DNA of 64,000 nt from RGIG7450 sp045648785 (GTDB lineage Bacteria > Bacillota > Clostridia > RUG12999). Under the pieces are notes generated by a model. The model was not told where the DNA came from and made no database searches. It worked only from the letters and a program-made list of their open reading frames with translations. The DNA is taken from NCBI GenBank assembly GCA_045648785.1, contig JAZROP010000036.1, positions 7,041 through 71,040 of the forward strand, read 5' to 3'. Positions within the stretch are counted from its first letter, which is position 1; each line of letters starts with the position of its first letter. Positions 8,210 through 16,288 of this stretch are shown piece after piece. Both the position numbers and the translations under genes were made by a program.

Positions 8210-9079
8210 CTATTTTGCTGCTGAAACAAGCAGGTTCTTTAAATCTTCTTCTGACATATCGGTAACAAATTTAAGTGCAGTATCACTGGAGTGAACAATG
8301 TGTGCTTCATATACCGAACCGTCGTATAGGATTACTGCCTTTTCGTCGCCAAAAATACTTTTTTCATACTGTTCGCTATTTATATAAGACATCGCATTTT
8401 CTGTCTTGGATGATGTTGTAAGCATCAGGAAATGTTCGCCACTGTAGAAAAATGTATTTTCATCTGAGATGATTTCTCCGTCAAGTTTTGTAACCGTTAC
8501 TGAAGTGTCATTTGAAAAGCCGGGCGTAAAAGATTGCGGGATGACAAGTTTGTCAGGAGAAAAACCAAGCTGGTCAAAATACTGACCGGCAGTTATTTCC
8601 TCGGTGACCAGATGAGCCGACAAGTCGTTGTCGCCAACTCTCATGAAGTTTGCTGTCTGAGGCGTGGTTACAATGTTATTTATTGACATAACAACAGTCA
8701 TTTCAGAGAGGGGGTTATGCTGTTTGGACGGAGTCGTTTCTGTATGTGTATAGTCATATTCTGTAATGTGGCTTACTGAATCGGATGATTTCCCGGCGGC
8801 TGATTCTTCTGCGGTTTTTTTTGAGAGAACAAAATACATTTCATCGTTTTGTGCTTCGGGGAGTATGGTATTATCAAGAACCGTATCATTGTTTGGGGCA
8901 GACGGATTGAAAATAGCTGGAAGTGCAATGAAAAGTGCAATAACTGCCGCAAAAATAGCTGCCCGGTGACGATAAATAAAAGGCTTCGGTTTTTCGCTTG
9001 CCTTGTTTAATACCCGGGCGAGCAAATATGGGTCAGGTTTTATATCGTCGTTTGCTGCTTTGTAAACATCCTTAAACAT
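8210..9079 (-). CDS. Putative membrane anti-sigma factor, partner of the ECF sigma factor
   Basis: Protein of 289 residues: a short cytoplasmic N-terminus, one hydrophobic segment (about residues 41-58, IFAAVIALFIALPAIF) and a long extracytoplasmic part of unknown fold. This layout and the overlap with an ECF sigma gene are what is expected of an anti-sigma factor. ATG 9079 is preferred because GGAG on the sigma transcript lies nine bases upstream; it gives an 8-base overlap with the sigma stop. Starts further upstream would overlap more deeply. The sensed signal is unknown. Confidence 0.65.
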   Translation of the reverse strand: MFKDVYKAANDDIKPDPYLLARVLNKASEKPKPFIYRHRAAIFAAVIALFIALPAIFNPSAPNNDTVLDNTILPEAQNDEMYFVLSKKTAEESAAGKSSDSVSHITEYDYTHTETTPSKQHNPLSEMTVVMSINNIVTTPQTANFMRVGDNDLSAHLVTEEITAGQYFDQLGFSPDKLVIPQSFTPGFSNDTSVTVTKLDGEIISDENTFFYSGEHFLMLTTSSKTENAMSYINSEQYEKSIFGDEKAVILYDGSVYEAHIVHSSDTALKFVTDMSEEDLKNLLVSAAK

Positions 9080-9560
9080 CCTCATACACTCCTTTGAGAT
9101 TTTCTTTAAGTAATTCCCTGCCACGATGCAACTGGGATTTAACGGTGGTTTCCTTTATACCGAGAGTTTCGGAAATCTGCCGCACGGACATATCCTCATA
9201 ATAAAAAAGGTGGATAACTGTCCTGTATTTGGGAGGAAGCGAAAGAGCGGCATAATAAACTTCGCCCTTCTCGGGAGAGTCAAAAGTAATTTCCTCTGTA
9301 AGAGGAGTAGTTTTTTTATACCACGAGCTTAGAAATATACTTTTACTGCAATTTACCGTAACCTTAATAAGCCATGCTTTGACATGTTCTTCTGTTTCAA
9401 ACTCCTTGTCAGATTTCAAAAATCTTAAAAAAGTTTCTTGAACAACATCTTCGGCATGGTGAATATCGCCGGTACGGGACAGGGCAATTTTATAAACCAT
9501 ATTAAAATATTTTTGTGTGAGTTCCTGCTTTGCGCAGGACAGATTGGAAGTAAGGCTCAT
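9072..9560 (-). CDS. ECF-type RNA polymerase sigma factor
   Basis: Sigma-70 family protein of 162 residues with only regions 2 and 4. Region 2 covers about residues 18-50 (MVYKIALSRTGDIHHAEDVV, then QETFLRFL). Region 4 covers about 108-152, with LPPKYRTVIHLFYYEDMSV and the recognition helix ETTVKSQLHRGRELL. The start has SD GGAGG. The gene is first in a two-gene operon with its putative anti-sigma factor, the common arrangement for envelope-stress ECF systems. The target regulon cannot be inferred here. Confidence 0.93.
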   Translation of the reverse strand: MSLTSNLSCAKQELTQKYFNMVYKIALSRTGDIHHAEDVVQETFLRFLKSDKEFETEEHVKAWLIKVTVNCSKSIFLSSWYKKTTPLTEEITFDSPEKGEVYYAALSLPPKYRTVIHLFYYEDMSVRQISETLGIKETTVKSQLHRGRELLKENLKGVYEDV

Positions 9561-9590
9561 AAAGTTATCCTCCGTATATAATACTTTTTA

Positions 9591-9636
9591 AAAATCAAAA
9601 AGGTTGCAGAGTAAATAAATTTTTACTCTGCAACCT
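9591..9636 (-). terminator. Intrinsic terminator of the prsA-like gene
   Basis: 15-bp stem AGGTTGCAGAGTAAA / TTTACTCTGCAACCT (9601-9615 and 9622-9636). On the minus strand it is followed by a T-rich tail, 12 bases after the foldase stop codon. Confidence 0.9.
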
Positions 9637-9650
9637 GAAATGTCTGAAAA

Positions 9651-10649
9651 TCAGTAAAGCTCAACCTTGTCGTAAACTTTATCGTTTCTTTCGATTGTAG
9701 CCTGGGATTTGAGTTCGGTTACAAGCTCGGAAACATACGCATCTTCGATTATAGCGGAAATTGAATTTTTATCATTAGACTCGAGATATTTATCGTATGG
9801 CAGCAGAGCTTCTCTTTTTAAAATGTGATATCCAAATGAAGTTGCAACAGGTTCGCTTATTTCGCCGATTTCAAGGGCAAAAGCGGCATCCTCAAAAGGA
9901 GCAACCATCGTGCCGTTGTTAGTGAATGTGTAACCATCCGGTGCACTTGCAAGACCGGGGTCCATGGAATATCCTTTCATTACATCATCAAAACTATATT
10001 CACCGGAATTAATCATTTTAATGGCGTTTTTTGCCAGGTCAAGAGTCTGCGCAAGGTCATAAATTTCTTCGTTGGTGTTGGGGTCTGTTGTTGAGAAAAG
10101 AATGTGCTTTATTGTGCGGAAATTTTCCTGGTAAACTTTCTTTAAATTTTCTTCCGAACCGTCAAGCTTGCCTTCTTCGGCATCCTTTTGAAGCATTAAG
10201 GATTCAAGATAAAATTTTTCAAGAATTGTAGACATTACTTCTTTTGAAAGTCCATATTGCTGTATAAATTCACTTGCGTTGGATAAAGCCAGAGAAATTT
10301 GCTCTTTTGCTTCGGCAGTATCTGCAGAAATACCCATTTCTTTTGCTTTTTGAGCAATGAGGGTATATTTCACAGCTTCATCAAGTGCATTTTCTTTTGC
10401 GAGAGCAGCGGCATTTTTGCCATCAATATCTGTAGTTGTCCAGAATTCTTTACTGTCCCCGGTTGCATTTGCACCTGTGAGAATTGACTGTTTTGCAAAA
10501 ACAAGATAGTAGTTGTATTCTTCGAGAAGGATGTCTTCTCCATTAACAGTTGCAATTACTGATATGTTTTTAACCTGAACCGCAGAGCAGGAACAAAGCA
10601 GAATACATACAAGCAGTAAAGACAAGGTTGATAATATTATTTTTTTCAT
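9651..10649 (-). CDS. PrsA-like parvulin peptidyl-prolyl isomerase lipoprotein
   Basis: Extracytoplasmic foldase of 332 residues. It starts with a lipoprotein signal (KKIILS, a hydrophobic core, lipobox LCSC at about residues 20-23). A SurA-like N-terminal chaperone region follows, then a parvulin domain at about residues 180-285 with the landmarks IKHILFST, YSMDPG, VAPFEDAAFAL and SFGYHILKRE. ATG 10649 is chosen over an upstream in-frame start because GGAAAGGA is correctly spaced. It is a single-gene unit with its own promoter and terminator. Confidence 0.88.
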   Translation of the reverse strand: MKKIILSTLSLLLVCILLCSCSAVQVKNISVIATVNGEDILLEEYNYYLVFAKQSILTGANATGDSKEFWTTTDIDGKNAAALAKENALDEAVKYTLIAQKAKEMGISADTAEAKEQISLALSNASEFIQQYGLSKEVMSTILEKFYLESLMLQKDAEEGKLDGSEENLKKVYQENFRTIKHILFSTTDPNTNEEIYDLAQTLDLAKNAIKMINSGEYSFDDVMKGYSMDPGLASAPDGYTFTNNGTMVAPFEDAAFALEIGEISEPVATSFGYHILKREALLPYDKYLESNDKNSISAIIEDAYVSELVTELKSQATIERNDKVYDKVELY

Positions 10650-10701
10650 GACATAGTCCTTTCCGGCTACATGATGCAACCGATTATTATAATGCTATTC
10701 A

Positions 10702-10730
10702 ATTATAACATATTTATTTTGGACAATCAA
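10702..10730 (-). promoter_or_regulatory. SigA-type promoter of the prsA-like gene
   Basis: On the minus strand TTGATT (10725-10730), 17-base spacer, TATAAT (10702-10707), about 50 bases upstream of the start. Confidence 0.65.
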
Positions 10731-10755
10731 TAATGCGGTGTGTTCTTTAATCAAA

Positions 10756-10772
10756 ATGTAATATTATTACAT
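10756..10772. promoter_or_regulatory. 17-base palindrome, Fur-family-like 7-1-7 geometry
   Basis: Perfect palindrome ATGTAATA-T-TATTACAT in the 169-base gap between the divergent prsA-like and ATPase genes. The symmetry and AT pattern resemble Fur/PerR/Zur-type operators, but no cognate regulator is visible, so it is only a candidate operator. Confidence 0.4.
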
Positions 10773-10818
10773 AAACATTACGATTTGCGCATAAAACTAA
10801 GAAAAAAGGAGGATATGA

Positions 10819-11877
10819 ATGAAAAGAGATTATTTGCTTGGCGGAAACACAACGGAGGGATTTTTTTCATATTACAAATATCTGGCAGATGCACAGGAGT
10901 TTAAGAAAATATATATTATAAAAGGTGGTCCGGGAACGGGAAAATCAACTACAATGAAGGCAGTTGGGAAATGGGGGGAGGAGCGAGGATTTGATGTCGA
11001 TTATGTGCATTGTTCGTCCGACCCATTTTCGCTTGATGGGGTTATTATAAAAAAGCTTGGTATAGCAATGGTTGACGGAACAGCGCCCCATGTTGTGGAT
11101 GCAAAATATGCAGGTGCTCTGGAAACAATTTTAAATATGGGACAGTTCTGGGATGAAACTGCGTTAATGGAAAATAAAAAAGAAATTATGGAGTGCAGTA
11201 ATGAAATCTCATTACATTTTAAAGAGGCATATAATTTTCTTGAAGCAGCAGGCAGCATAAGCCGAAACTGTACTGCAACACTTGATGAGAAAAAAACAAG
11301 AGAAACGGTGGAGAAAATTATGGAAAATATTCCGTCTGCCGGAAAAGGTGTAGGTAAGGTGAGAAAGCTCTTTTCTGAAGCTATAACTCCCGAAGGGGTT
11401 ATCAGTTATTCGGATAGTATTAAATGTGAAAACAATGTTGTTTTAAAATCCGAGCTTTATGGAGGAGCAGGCAGAATAACTGAGATACTTGTAAGCAAGC
11501 TGAAAGATCGCGGATATGATATGGAGCTTTTTTACTCACCCCTTAATCCTGGTGAAGAAATACGAAATATTGTCCTGCCCGAGCTGGGGCTTTCGGTTAT
11601 CACAAGCGATTTTCTTTCTCTTGCAGATGAGAGCGGAGCGATGGTTATTGATACAGATGCTTTTGCCAAAACAAAAGCGGATGCAAATTTTTTAAGAAAT
11701 AAACTGTTTGTCATGACAATGCTTCAGCAGGCGGTAAGGGCTATTTCAGTGGCAAAAAAATTGCATGATAAGCTTGAAAACCTATATGTGCCAAATATTG
11801 ATTTTGCCGCAATGGAAAAAATGAGAGAAAATATATTTGAAGAACTGGAGAAATTTGCACAACAGACGGTCAATTAA
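10819..11877 (+). CDS. P-loop ATPase of the clostridial PRK06851-like type, with a degenerate second half
   Basis: Soluble protein of 352 residues. The N-terminal half has a clear Walker A GGPGTGKST (about residues 36-44), then FDVDYVHCSSDPFSLDGVI. The second half repeats the pattern: YGGAGRITEILVSKL (from about 214), then YDMELFYSPLNPGEEIRNIV and LPELGLSVITSD. The protein therefore looks like an internal duplication in which the second P-loop has lost GKS/T. I recognise it as like a family of uncharacterised P-loop proteins common in spore-forming Firmicutes; no function is assigned. SD AAAAAGGAGG precedes ATG 10819. Confidence 0.75.
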   Translation: MKRDYLLGGNTTEGFFSYYKYLADAQEFKKIYIIKGGPGTGKSTTMKAVGKWGEERGFDVDYVHCSSDPFSLDGVIIKKLGIAMVDGTAPHVVDAKYAGALETILNMGQFWDETALMENKKEIMECSNEISLHFKEAYNFLEAAGSISRNCTATLDEKKTRETVEKIMENIPSAGKGVGKVRKLFSEAITPEGVISYSDSIKCENNVVLKSELYGGAGRITEILVSKLKDRGYDMELFYSPLNPGEEIRNIVLPELGLSVITSDFLSLADESGAMVIDTDAFAKTKADANFLRNKLFVMTMLQQAVRAISVAKKLHDKLENLYVPNIDFAAMEKMRENIFEELEKFAQQTVN

Positions 11878-11925
11878 CATATAATTATAACAGATGTATT
11901 TTGAAATTGAAAGGATGCTGTTAAA

Positions 11926-12186
11926 GTGAATAACCCCAATAAAATAACTCAGGAAGATATTAAGAAAATCACATCCATGAACAATTCTGAAATTGAAAAA
12001 AAGCTTAAAGAAATTCTGTCTGATTCCAAAAACGGGGCAGTGAAAAAGATGCTTAGCGGTGTAAATATTGAAAGTTTTAAGAAAAAGCTACAGTCAGCGG
12101 ACAAAGATGATATAGAGGGTTTTATGGGTATCTTGAGTAAAATTGACCCAAATATTATAAAAAAGATTAAAGATTCGCTTAACTGA
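11926..12186 (+). CDS. Small hypothetical protein, 86 residues
   Basis: Lysine-rich, predicted helical and soluble (SNSEIEKKLKEIL-like heptads, no membrane segment or cysteine motif). It starts at GTG 11926 after AAAGGA. It lies 48 bases after the P-loop ATPase and 16 bases before the next small gene, so it is probably co-transcribed with both. I do not recognise a family. Confidence 0.6.
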   Translation: MNNPNKITQEDIKKITSMNNSEIEKKLKEILSDSKNGAVKKMLSGVNIESFKKKLQSADKDDIEGFMGILSKIDPNIIKKIKDSLN

Positions 12187-12202
12187 AAGGAGAGAGCATG
12201 AC

Positions 12203-12514
12203 ATGGGCAATGATATGGAAAAAGCTTTGGAAATGCTTATGACAATGCTCGCAAGCAAAGGTGAGGAAAACCCAGCGGAAGAAGAGGAAGAACTAAATGA
12301 AATTTCAACGCAGGAGGATAAAATTCAGGTGGAAGATGTTGGATTGCAGAATATGCTCGGTGCGTTTTCCGGGGATGACAAAAGGGTAACTCTTTTGAGT
12401 TCAATCAAGCCCTACATGAGTGAAAAAAGAAAGGATAAGATTGATACTGCAATCAATATGGTGCGAATTTTATCCGTTTCATCGGGGCTTGGAATAAATC
12501 TGTTTAACAGGTAG
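12203..12514 (+). CDS. Small hypothetical protein, 103 residues
   Basis: Soluble protein with an acidic stretch (AEEEEELNE, about residues 25-33) and a basic C-terminal part (KPYMSEKRKDKIDTAINMVR). It starts at ATG 12203 after an AAAGGAGAG site. Second of three consecutive small genes that run toward spoVG. The pattern resembles small clostridial proteins of unknown role; no function is claimed. Confidence 0.6.
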   Translation: MGNDMEKALEMLMTMLASKGEENPAEEEEELNEISTQEDKIQVEDVGLQNMLGAFSGDDKRVTLLSSIKPYMSEKRKDKIDTAINMVRILSVSSGLGINLFNR

Positions 12515-12521
12515 GTGGGGA

Positions 12522-12737
12522 ATGAAAAGAAATTATTATTCCCATTATCAGCTTGCTCCGGCAGATGATGCACCGCTTCCGGCAGAAAAAAATTCCCTTT
12601 CGGGAATTTTCGGAAATATATTTTCAAAATTCGCAATAGATGACCTTATTTTGTTGGCGGTAATTATTATACTTGCCACTGACGAGCAGCCGGATTTACT
12701 TACAATTCTGGCGCTCCTTTACATATTTTTGGTATAA
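12522..12737 (+). CDS. Small hypothetical membrane protein, 71 residues
   Basis: Soluble first half, then a C-terminal hydrophobic stretch broken by DEQPD (LILLAVIIILA then LLTILALLYIFLV), so one or two membrane segments. GGTGGGGA precedes ATG 12522 closely. It is the third small gene of the run and lies immediately before spoVG. Similar membrane-anchored miniproteins occur in spore formers, but I do not recognise this one. Confidence 0.55.
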   Translation: MKRNYYSHYQLAPADDAPLPAEKNSLSGIFGNIFSKFAIDDLILLAVIIILATDEQPDLLTILALLYIFLV

Positions 12738-12771
12738 ATTATGCCATGCTGAGAAAAATAAATCTCAGGTG

Positions 12772-13053
12772 GTGATTAATATTAATATTACAGATGTTAA
12801 AGTGAGAAGACTTGCCGAGGAAGGAAAGATGAAGGCGGTGGTTTCCATCACCTTTGACAATATGTTCGTGGTGCACGACATCAAGGTGATTGAAGCAAAG
12901 GAGAAACTGTTTGTGGCAATGCCAAGCAGAAAAACTCCCGAAGGTGAATTTAAAGATATTGCACATCCCATAAATGCTGAAATGAGGGAAATTCTGCAGA
13001 AAAAAATTATTGAAAAATATAACGAGTATAAAGAAACAGGCATATCACTCTGA
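12772..13053 (+). CDS. spoVG: Septation/sporulation regulator SpoVG
   Basis: Small nucleic-acid-binding regulator, about 90 residues. It has the SpoVG core ITDVKVRRL, GKMKAVVSITFDNMFVVHDI, LFVAMPSRKTPEGEFKDIAH and PIN. The open frame extends upstream to 12673, but that part is unrelated to the family and overlaps the preceding gene. GTG 12772 is given as the first reasonable standard start, but it has no SD. An AGGTGGTG (12767-12774) sits six bases before an ATT at 12781 that aligns with the family's usual initiator, so the real start may be ATT. The last bases form a hairpin shared with the convergent GNAT gene. Confidence 0.9.
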   Translation: MININITDVKVRRLAEEGKMKAVVSITFDNMFVVHDIKVIEAKEKLFVAMPSRKTPEGEFKDIAHPINAEMREILQKKIIEKYNEYKETGISL

Positions 13054-13065
13054 AGTGATATGCCT
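13038..13065. terminator. Bidirectional terminator containing both stop codons
   Basis: 12-bp stem AGGCATATCACT / AGTGATATGCCT (13038-13049 and 13054-13065), with TTTTTT shortly after on the plus strand. The spoVG TGA (13051-13053) is in the loop and the stop of the convergent GNAT gene (13045-13047) is in the left arm. Confidence 0.8.
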
Positions 13066-13584
13066 TATGTTTTTTGCAGCAAATTCACCGTAATTTATGC
13101 GATAGAATTCGCGATACTCATCAAAGGTAAGAGAACAATCATATCCCAAAAGCTCCATATCGACACCAAAAAGCTTTGCATCTGTACCAAGCTCTTTCAT
13201 GCCTGCGCGCAAGTAGAAATCTTTGCGCCTTATACGCTCTGCGGCATTTTCTGCATATGGGTATGTTTTTTCAATTTCAAGGAAAAAGCCTTTATCCGGA
13301 TAGAGATTTCGCAGACTTTTTAAAATATCGCTGCCATATCCTCTACCGCGTGATTTTTCAGATATTGCAAAATAGTCAAGTAAAATGAGATTTTTGCCGT
13401 TTATTGTCGTTCCCATACCGACAAATTTTCCATCCTTTTCAATGTACCAAACATCAGTTTTAGCTGATTTTTGCATTTTCATGATTATTGAAAAAGGTTT
13501 TCTTTCGCATTTTGGAAATGCGGACATATAAAGCCTGTAAATCTTAAGTTTATGAATAAGTTTATGTGCTTGAATAATTTTCAT
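13045..13584 (-). CDS. GNAT-family N-acetyltransferase
   Basis: Acetyl-CoA-dependent acyltransferase of 179 residues. The acetyl-CoA loop R/Q-x-x-G-x-G/A is present as RGRGYGSDIL near residue 83, preceded by the conserved strand LDYFAISEKS. ATG 13584 is the most family-like start (MKIIQAHK); GGAG lies about 12 bases upstream, and in-frame ATGs nearer it are too close. Substrate unknown. The gene converges on spoVG and overlaps its end by nine bases. Confidence 0.8.
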   Translation of the reverse strand: MKIIQAHKLIHKLKIYRLYMSAFPKCERKPFSIIMKMQKSAKTDVWYIEKDGKFVGMGTTINGKNLILLDYFAISEKSRGRGYGSDILKSLRNLYPDKGFFLEIEKTYPYAENAAERIRRKDFYLRAGMKELGTDAKLFGVDMELLGYDCSLTFDEYREFYRINYGEFAAKNIRHITSE

Positions 13585-13661
13585 TATAAGTAACATCTCC
13601 TGCATATATTTTATCACAGGTATATATTTTAGTCAATTAAAAAGAAATTTTAGTAAAAGTC

Positions 13662-13690
13662 TTTTAAAATTGAATATTTTATGTTATACT
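13662..13690 (+). promoter_or_regulatory. Probable extended -10 promoter for the flippase-mazG operon
   Basis: TATACT (13685-13690) preceded by TG one base upstream (TGTTATACT). The -35 at 13662-13667 (TTTTAA) is weak. The SD GGAGG and ATG 13721 follow. Confidence 0.45.
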
Positions 13691-13720
13691 AAAATCAATC
13701 TACATAATCGGAGGAAAATT

Positions 13721-15337
13721 ATGGCAGAAAAAACACTTGGACAATCGGTTGCCAAAGGGTCGGCAATTTTACTTATAGCTAATCTAACTGTTAAAATAAT
13801 AGGTGCGCTTTTTAAAATACCTCTCCAGCATCTTATCGGTGACGAGGGAATGGGATATTTCAATGCCGCTTACAATATTTATGCAGGGCTTTTTGTTGTG
13901 GCAACGGCAGGACTTCCGGTTGCTGTTTCAAAAATGGTTTCCGAAAGTATGGTAACAGGTAACTTAAAAGAAACAAAGCGTATTTTCCGTGTAGCATATG
14001 CAATATTTCTTGTCATAGGAATTGTCGGCAGTGCGGCTCTCTTTTTGTTTGCTGATGAATGGGCGGCAACCACAAAATTTGCAAAATCAAATATTGCGGT
14101 AATGGCAATTGCTCCGTCAATTCTTTTTGTTTCGCTCATGTCTGTTTACAGAGGCTTTTTTCAGGGAATGTCCAATATGATTCCCACTGCAGTGAGTGAG
14201 GTTGTCGAAGCGGCAGGAAAGCTCATTGTAGGATATTTGCTTGCCTATATATTACTGGGAAGGGGGCTGCATATTGCGGCGACAGGCGCAGTTTTGGGTG
14301 TAACTACAGGGTCGCTTTTGTCCCTTTGTGTTTTAATCAGTATATATTCAGGAAAAAAGAAAGTTGTTTATTCGGAAATAGATTCCTCCAAACAACCGGC
14401 ACCCACAGCCAAAATTCTAAAAAAACTGCTTGCTATTGCAATTCCCGTTACAATAAGCGCCTCGGTATTTACACTTACCAATATGATAGATACTGTCCTG
14501 ATTGGGCGTAATCTTGAAAGCATACAACACATTCTCTCTGAGGACCGGGTGGTGCTTTACGGAAGATATACAGGCAAGGCAGTGGTGCTTTTCAATATGC
14601 CGCCCACGCTTGTTATGTCGCTTTGCATGGCGCTTGTACCGGCTATTGCAAGAGCGTATGTCAGCGGAGATAAAAAAACTGTTCGCATTACCACTACTCA
14701 GTCACTCAAAAGCGCATATATTTTTGCGCTTCCCTGTGCAATAGGGCTTGCAACTCTGGCAGAGCCTATTCTGAAAATACTTTATAAAACTGATGATGCG
14801 GTACTTTTGCTGCAGCTTATCGCTCCGGCAGTTGTGTTTGTGTCTATGGTGCTTGTTACAAACTCCATTCTTCAGGCGACGGGAAATGTACTTGTGCCGG
14901 TTATGAATATTTTTATGGGTGGAGTTGCTAAGGTTGTAATAAACTCGATTCTGGTCAGCAATCCGGCGATTAATATTAACGGCGCGCCGATAGGAACTAC
15001 GGTATGCTATTTCATATACATGTTTTTAAATCTCATTTATATTCGTAAAATTACCAAAGCTGATATTGGGTTTGGCTTCTGGATAAGACCGCTTGGTGCG
15101 GGTGTTATTATGGCGGTTGTTGCATATTTCGGATATGCTCTTTTAATGGGATTAACCGGTGAAAATTTTCTGTTTGTTCTGATTAATTTTGTAATATGCG
15201 GCGGACTTTCTGTTGTGGCGTATCTGCTTACGCTTATATCCCTGGGCGGTATTACGGCTGATGATATGAGGATACTTCCAAAAGGTGAGAAAATTGCCCA
15301 AGTATTTATAAGAATGAAACTTATGAAGAAGGATTAA
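13721..15337 (+). CDS. SpoVB/MurJ-type polysaccharide or lipid-linked precursor flippase
   Basis: Polytopic membrane protein of 538 residues (12-14 hydrophobic segments) of the MOP exporter superfamily. The opening VAKGSAILLIANLTVKIIGA followed by FKIPLQHLIGDEGMGYFNAAY is typical of the SpoVB/YabM group. These proteins move lipid-linked cell-wall or spore-cortex precursors across the membrane. ATG 13721 has SD GGAGG; an upstream in-frame ATG at 13670 lies within the promoter. The order flippase-mazG-hup-rqcP matches the yabM-yabN-(hup)-yabO region of Bacillus and Clostridia, which supports the YabM/SpoVB assignment. Confidence 0.85.
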   Translation: MAEKTLGQSVAKGSAILLIANLTVKIIGALFKIPLQHLIGDEGMGYFNAAYNIYAGLFVVATAGLPVAVSKMVSESMVTGNLKETKRIFRVAYAIFLVIGIVGSAALFLFADEWAATTKFAKSNIAVMAIAPSILFVSLMSVYRGFFQGMSNMIPTAVSEVVEAAGKLIVGYLLAYILLGRGLHIAATGAVLGVTTGSLLSLCVLISIYSGKKKVVYSEIDSSKQPAPTAKILKKLLAIAIPVTISASVFTLTNMIDTVLIGRNLESIQHILSEDRVVLYGRYTGKAVVLFNMPPTLVMSLCMALVPAIARAYVSGDKKTVRITTTQSLKSAYIFALPCAIGLATLAEPILKILYKTDDAVLLLQLIAPAVVFVSMVLVTNSILQATGNVLVPVMNIFMGGVAKVVINSILVSNPAININGAPIGTTVCYFIYMFLNLIYIRKITKADIGFGFWIRPLGAGVIMAVVAYFGYALLMGLTGENFLFVLINFVICGGLSVVAYLLTLISLGGITADDMRILPKGEKIAQVFIRMKLMKKD

Positions 15338-15339
15338 AT

Positions 15340-16125
15340 ATGAAAAAGAAATATACATTTGATGAATTTAAGGAAATTATCGCCAGACTTCGCGGCGAGG
15401 GCGGTTGTCCATGGGACAGAGAACAGACATATAAAAGCATGAAAAGTAATGTGCTTGAGGAAAGCTATGAGGTAATCGATGCTTGCGAAACGGGTGGAAT
15501 GAAGCTTGCTGATGAACTTGGTGATTTGCTTTTGCAAGTGGTAATGCTTTCCCAGATAGCCTCCGAAGCGGGCGAATTTACTATGGACGATGTAATAGAC
15601 TGCATAGCCGAAAAAATGATACACCGCCACCCTCATGTGTTTGGCGATGTAAAAGCTGAAACCTCCGAAGAAGTTCTCAAAAACTGGGATAAAATAAAAC
15701 GCGAGGACAAAAAGGACACTTCTGTCACAAAGTCTCTTACGGATATAACAAAAACCCTTCCCTCTGTTTTAAAAGCACACAAGGTTCAGTCCAGGGTGGC
15801 AAAGGTAGGGTTTGACTGGGATAATACTGATGATGTTTTTGATAAGGTCTATGAGGAATTTGGTGAGCTGAAAAATGCTTATAAAAATAACGATGCAAAA
15901 AACGCTCATGAGGAGCTTGGCGACCTTATGTTCTCAGTGATTAATTTAAGCAGATTTTTAAAAATAAATCCGGAACTTGCATTAAATGACAGTACAGAAA
16001 AATTTGTTCGCAGATTTGAAAAAATTGAAAAAGCTGCGACTGTAGAGGGAAAAAAGATTGAAAACATGTCTTTTGAAGAAATGGATGCCCTCTGGGAAAA
16101 GGTTAAAACTATTGAAAAACAGTAA
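15340..16125 (+). CDS. mazG: Nucleoside triphosphate pyrophosphohydrolase MazG
   Basis: Two-domain all-alpha NTP pyrophosphatase of 261 residues that hydrolyses (d)NTPs to NMP and pyrophosphate. The N-terminal domain has CPWDREQT, the Mg-binding EESYEVIDA (about residues 38-46) and ELGDLLLQV. The second domain has EEFGELKNAY and EELGDLMFSVINLSRF. It starts two bases after the flippase stop, so the genes are co-translated. Role: removal of aberrant nucleotides and stress response, as known for the family. Confidence 0.96.
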   Translation: MKKKYTFDEFKEIIARLRGEGGCPWDREQTYKSMKSNVLEESYEVIDACETGGMKLADELGDLLLQVVMLSQIASEAGEFTMDDVIDCIAEKMIHRHPHVFGDVKAETSEEVLKNWDKIKREDKKDTSVTKSLTDITKTLPSVLKAHKVQSRVAKVGFDWDNTDDVFDKVYEEFGELKNAYKNNDAKNAHEELGDLMFSVINLSRFLKINPELALNDSTEKFVRRFEKIEKAATVEGKKIENMSFEEMDALWEKVKTIEKQ

Positions 16126-16288
16126 TTTTAAGCCGTTTTCTTGTGCATAATATATAAAGAATTTGAGGTTTTAAGGTAAAAATGACGATTTTTCAGAAAA
16201 TCCCCAAAAAAAGAAGGATTTTCCAAGGTTTACAGAGAATAATATGATGTTAAATATTATTTAATAATAACAAAGGAGGATATTAACC

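Noticed and set aside
12673..12768. N-terminal extension of spoVG back to ATG 12673
   Set aside because: That part overlaps the previous gene in another frame and has no SpoVG-like sequence or SD.
16126..16288. Terminator between mazG and hup
   Set aside because: The hairpin at 16196-16223 has no T-run on either strand, so I mention it only as a possible regulatory structure.
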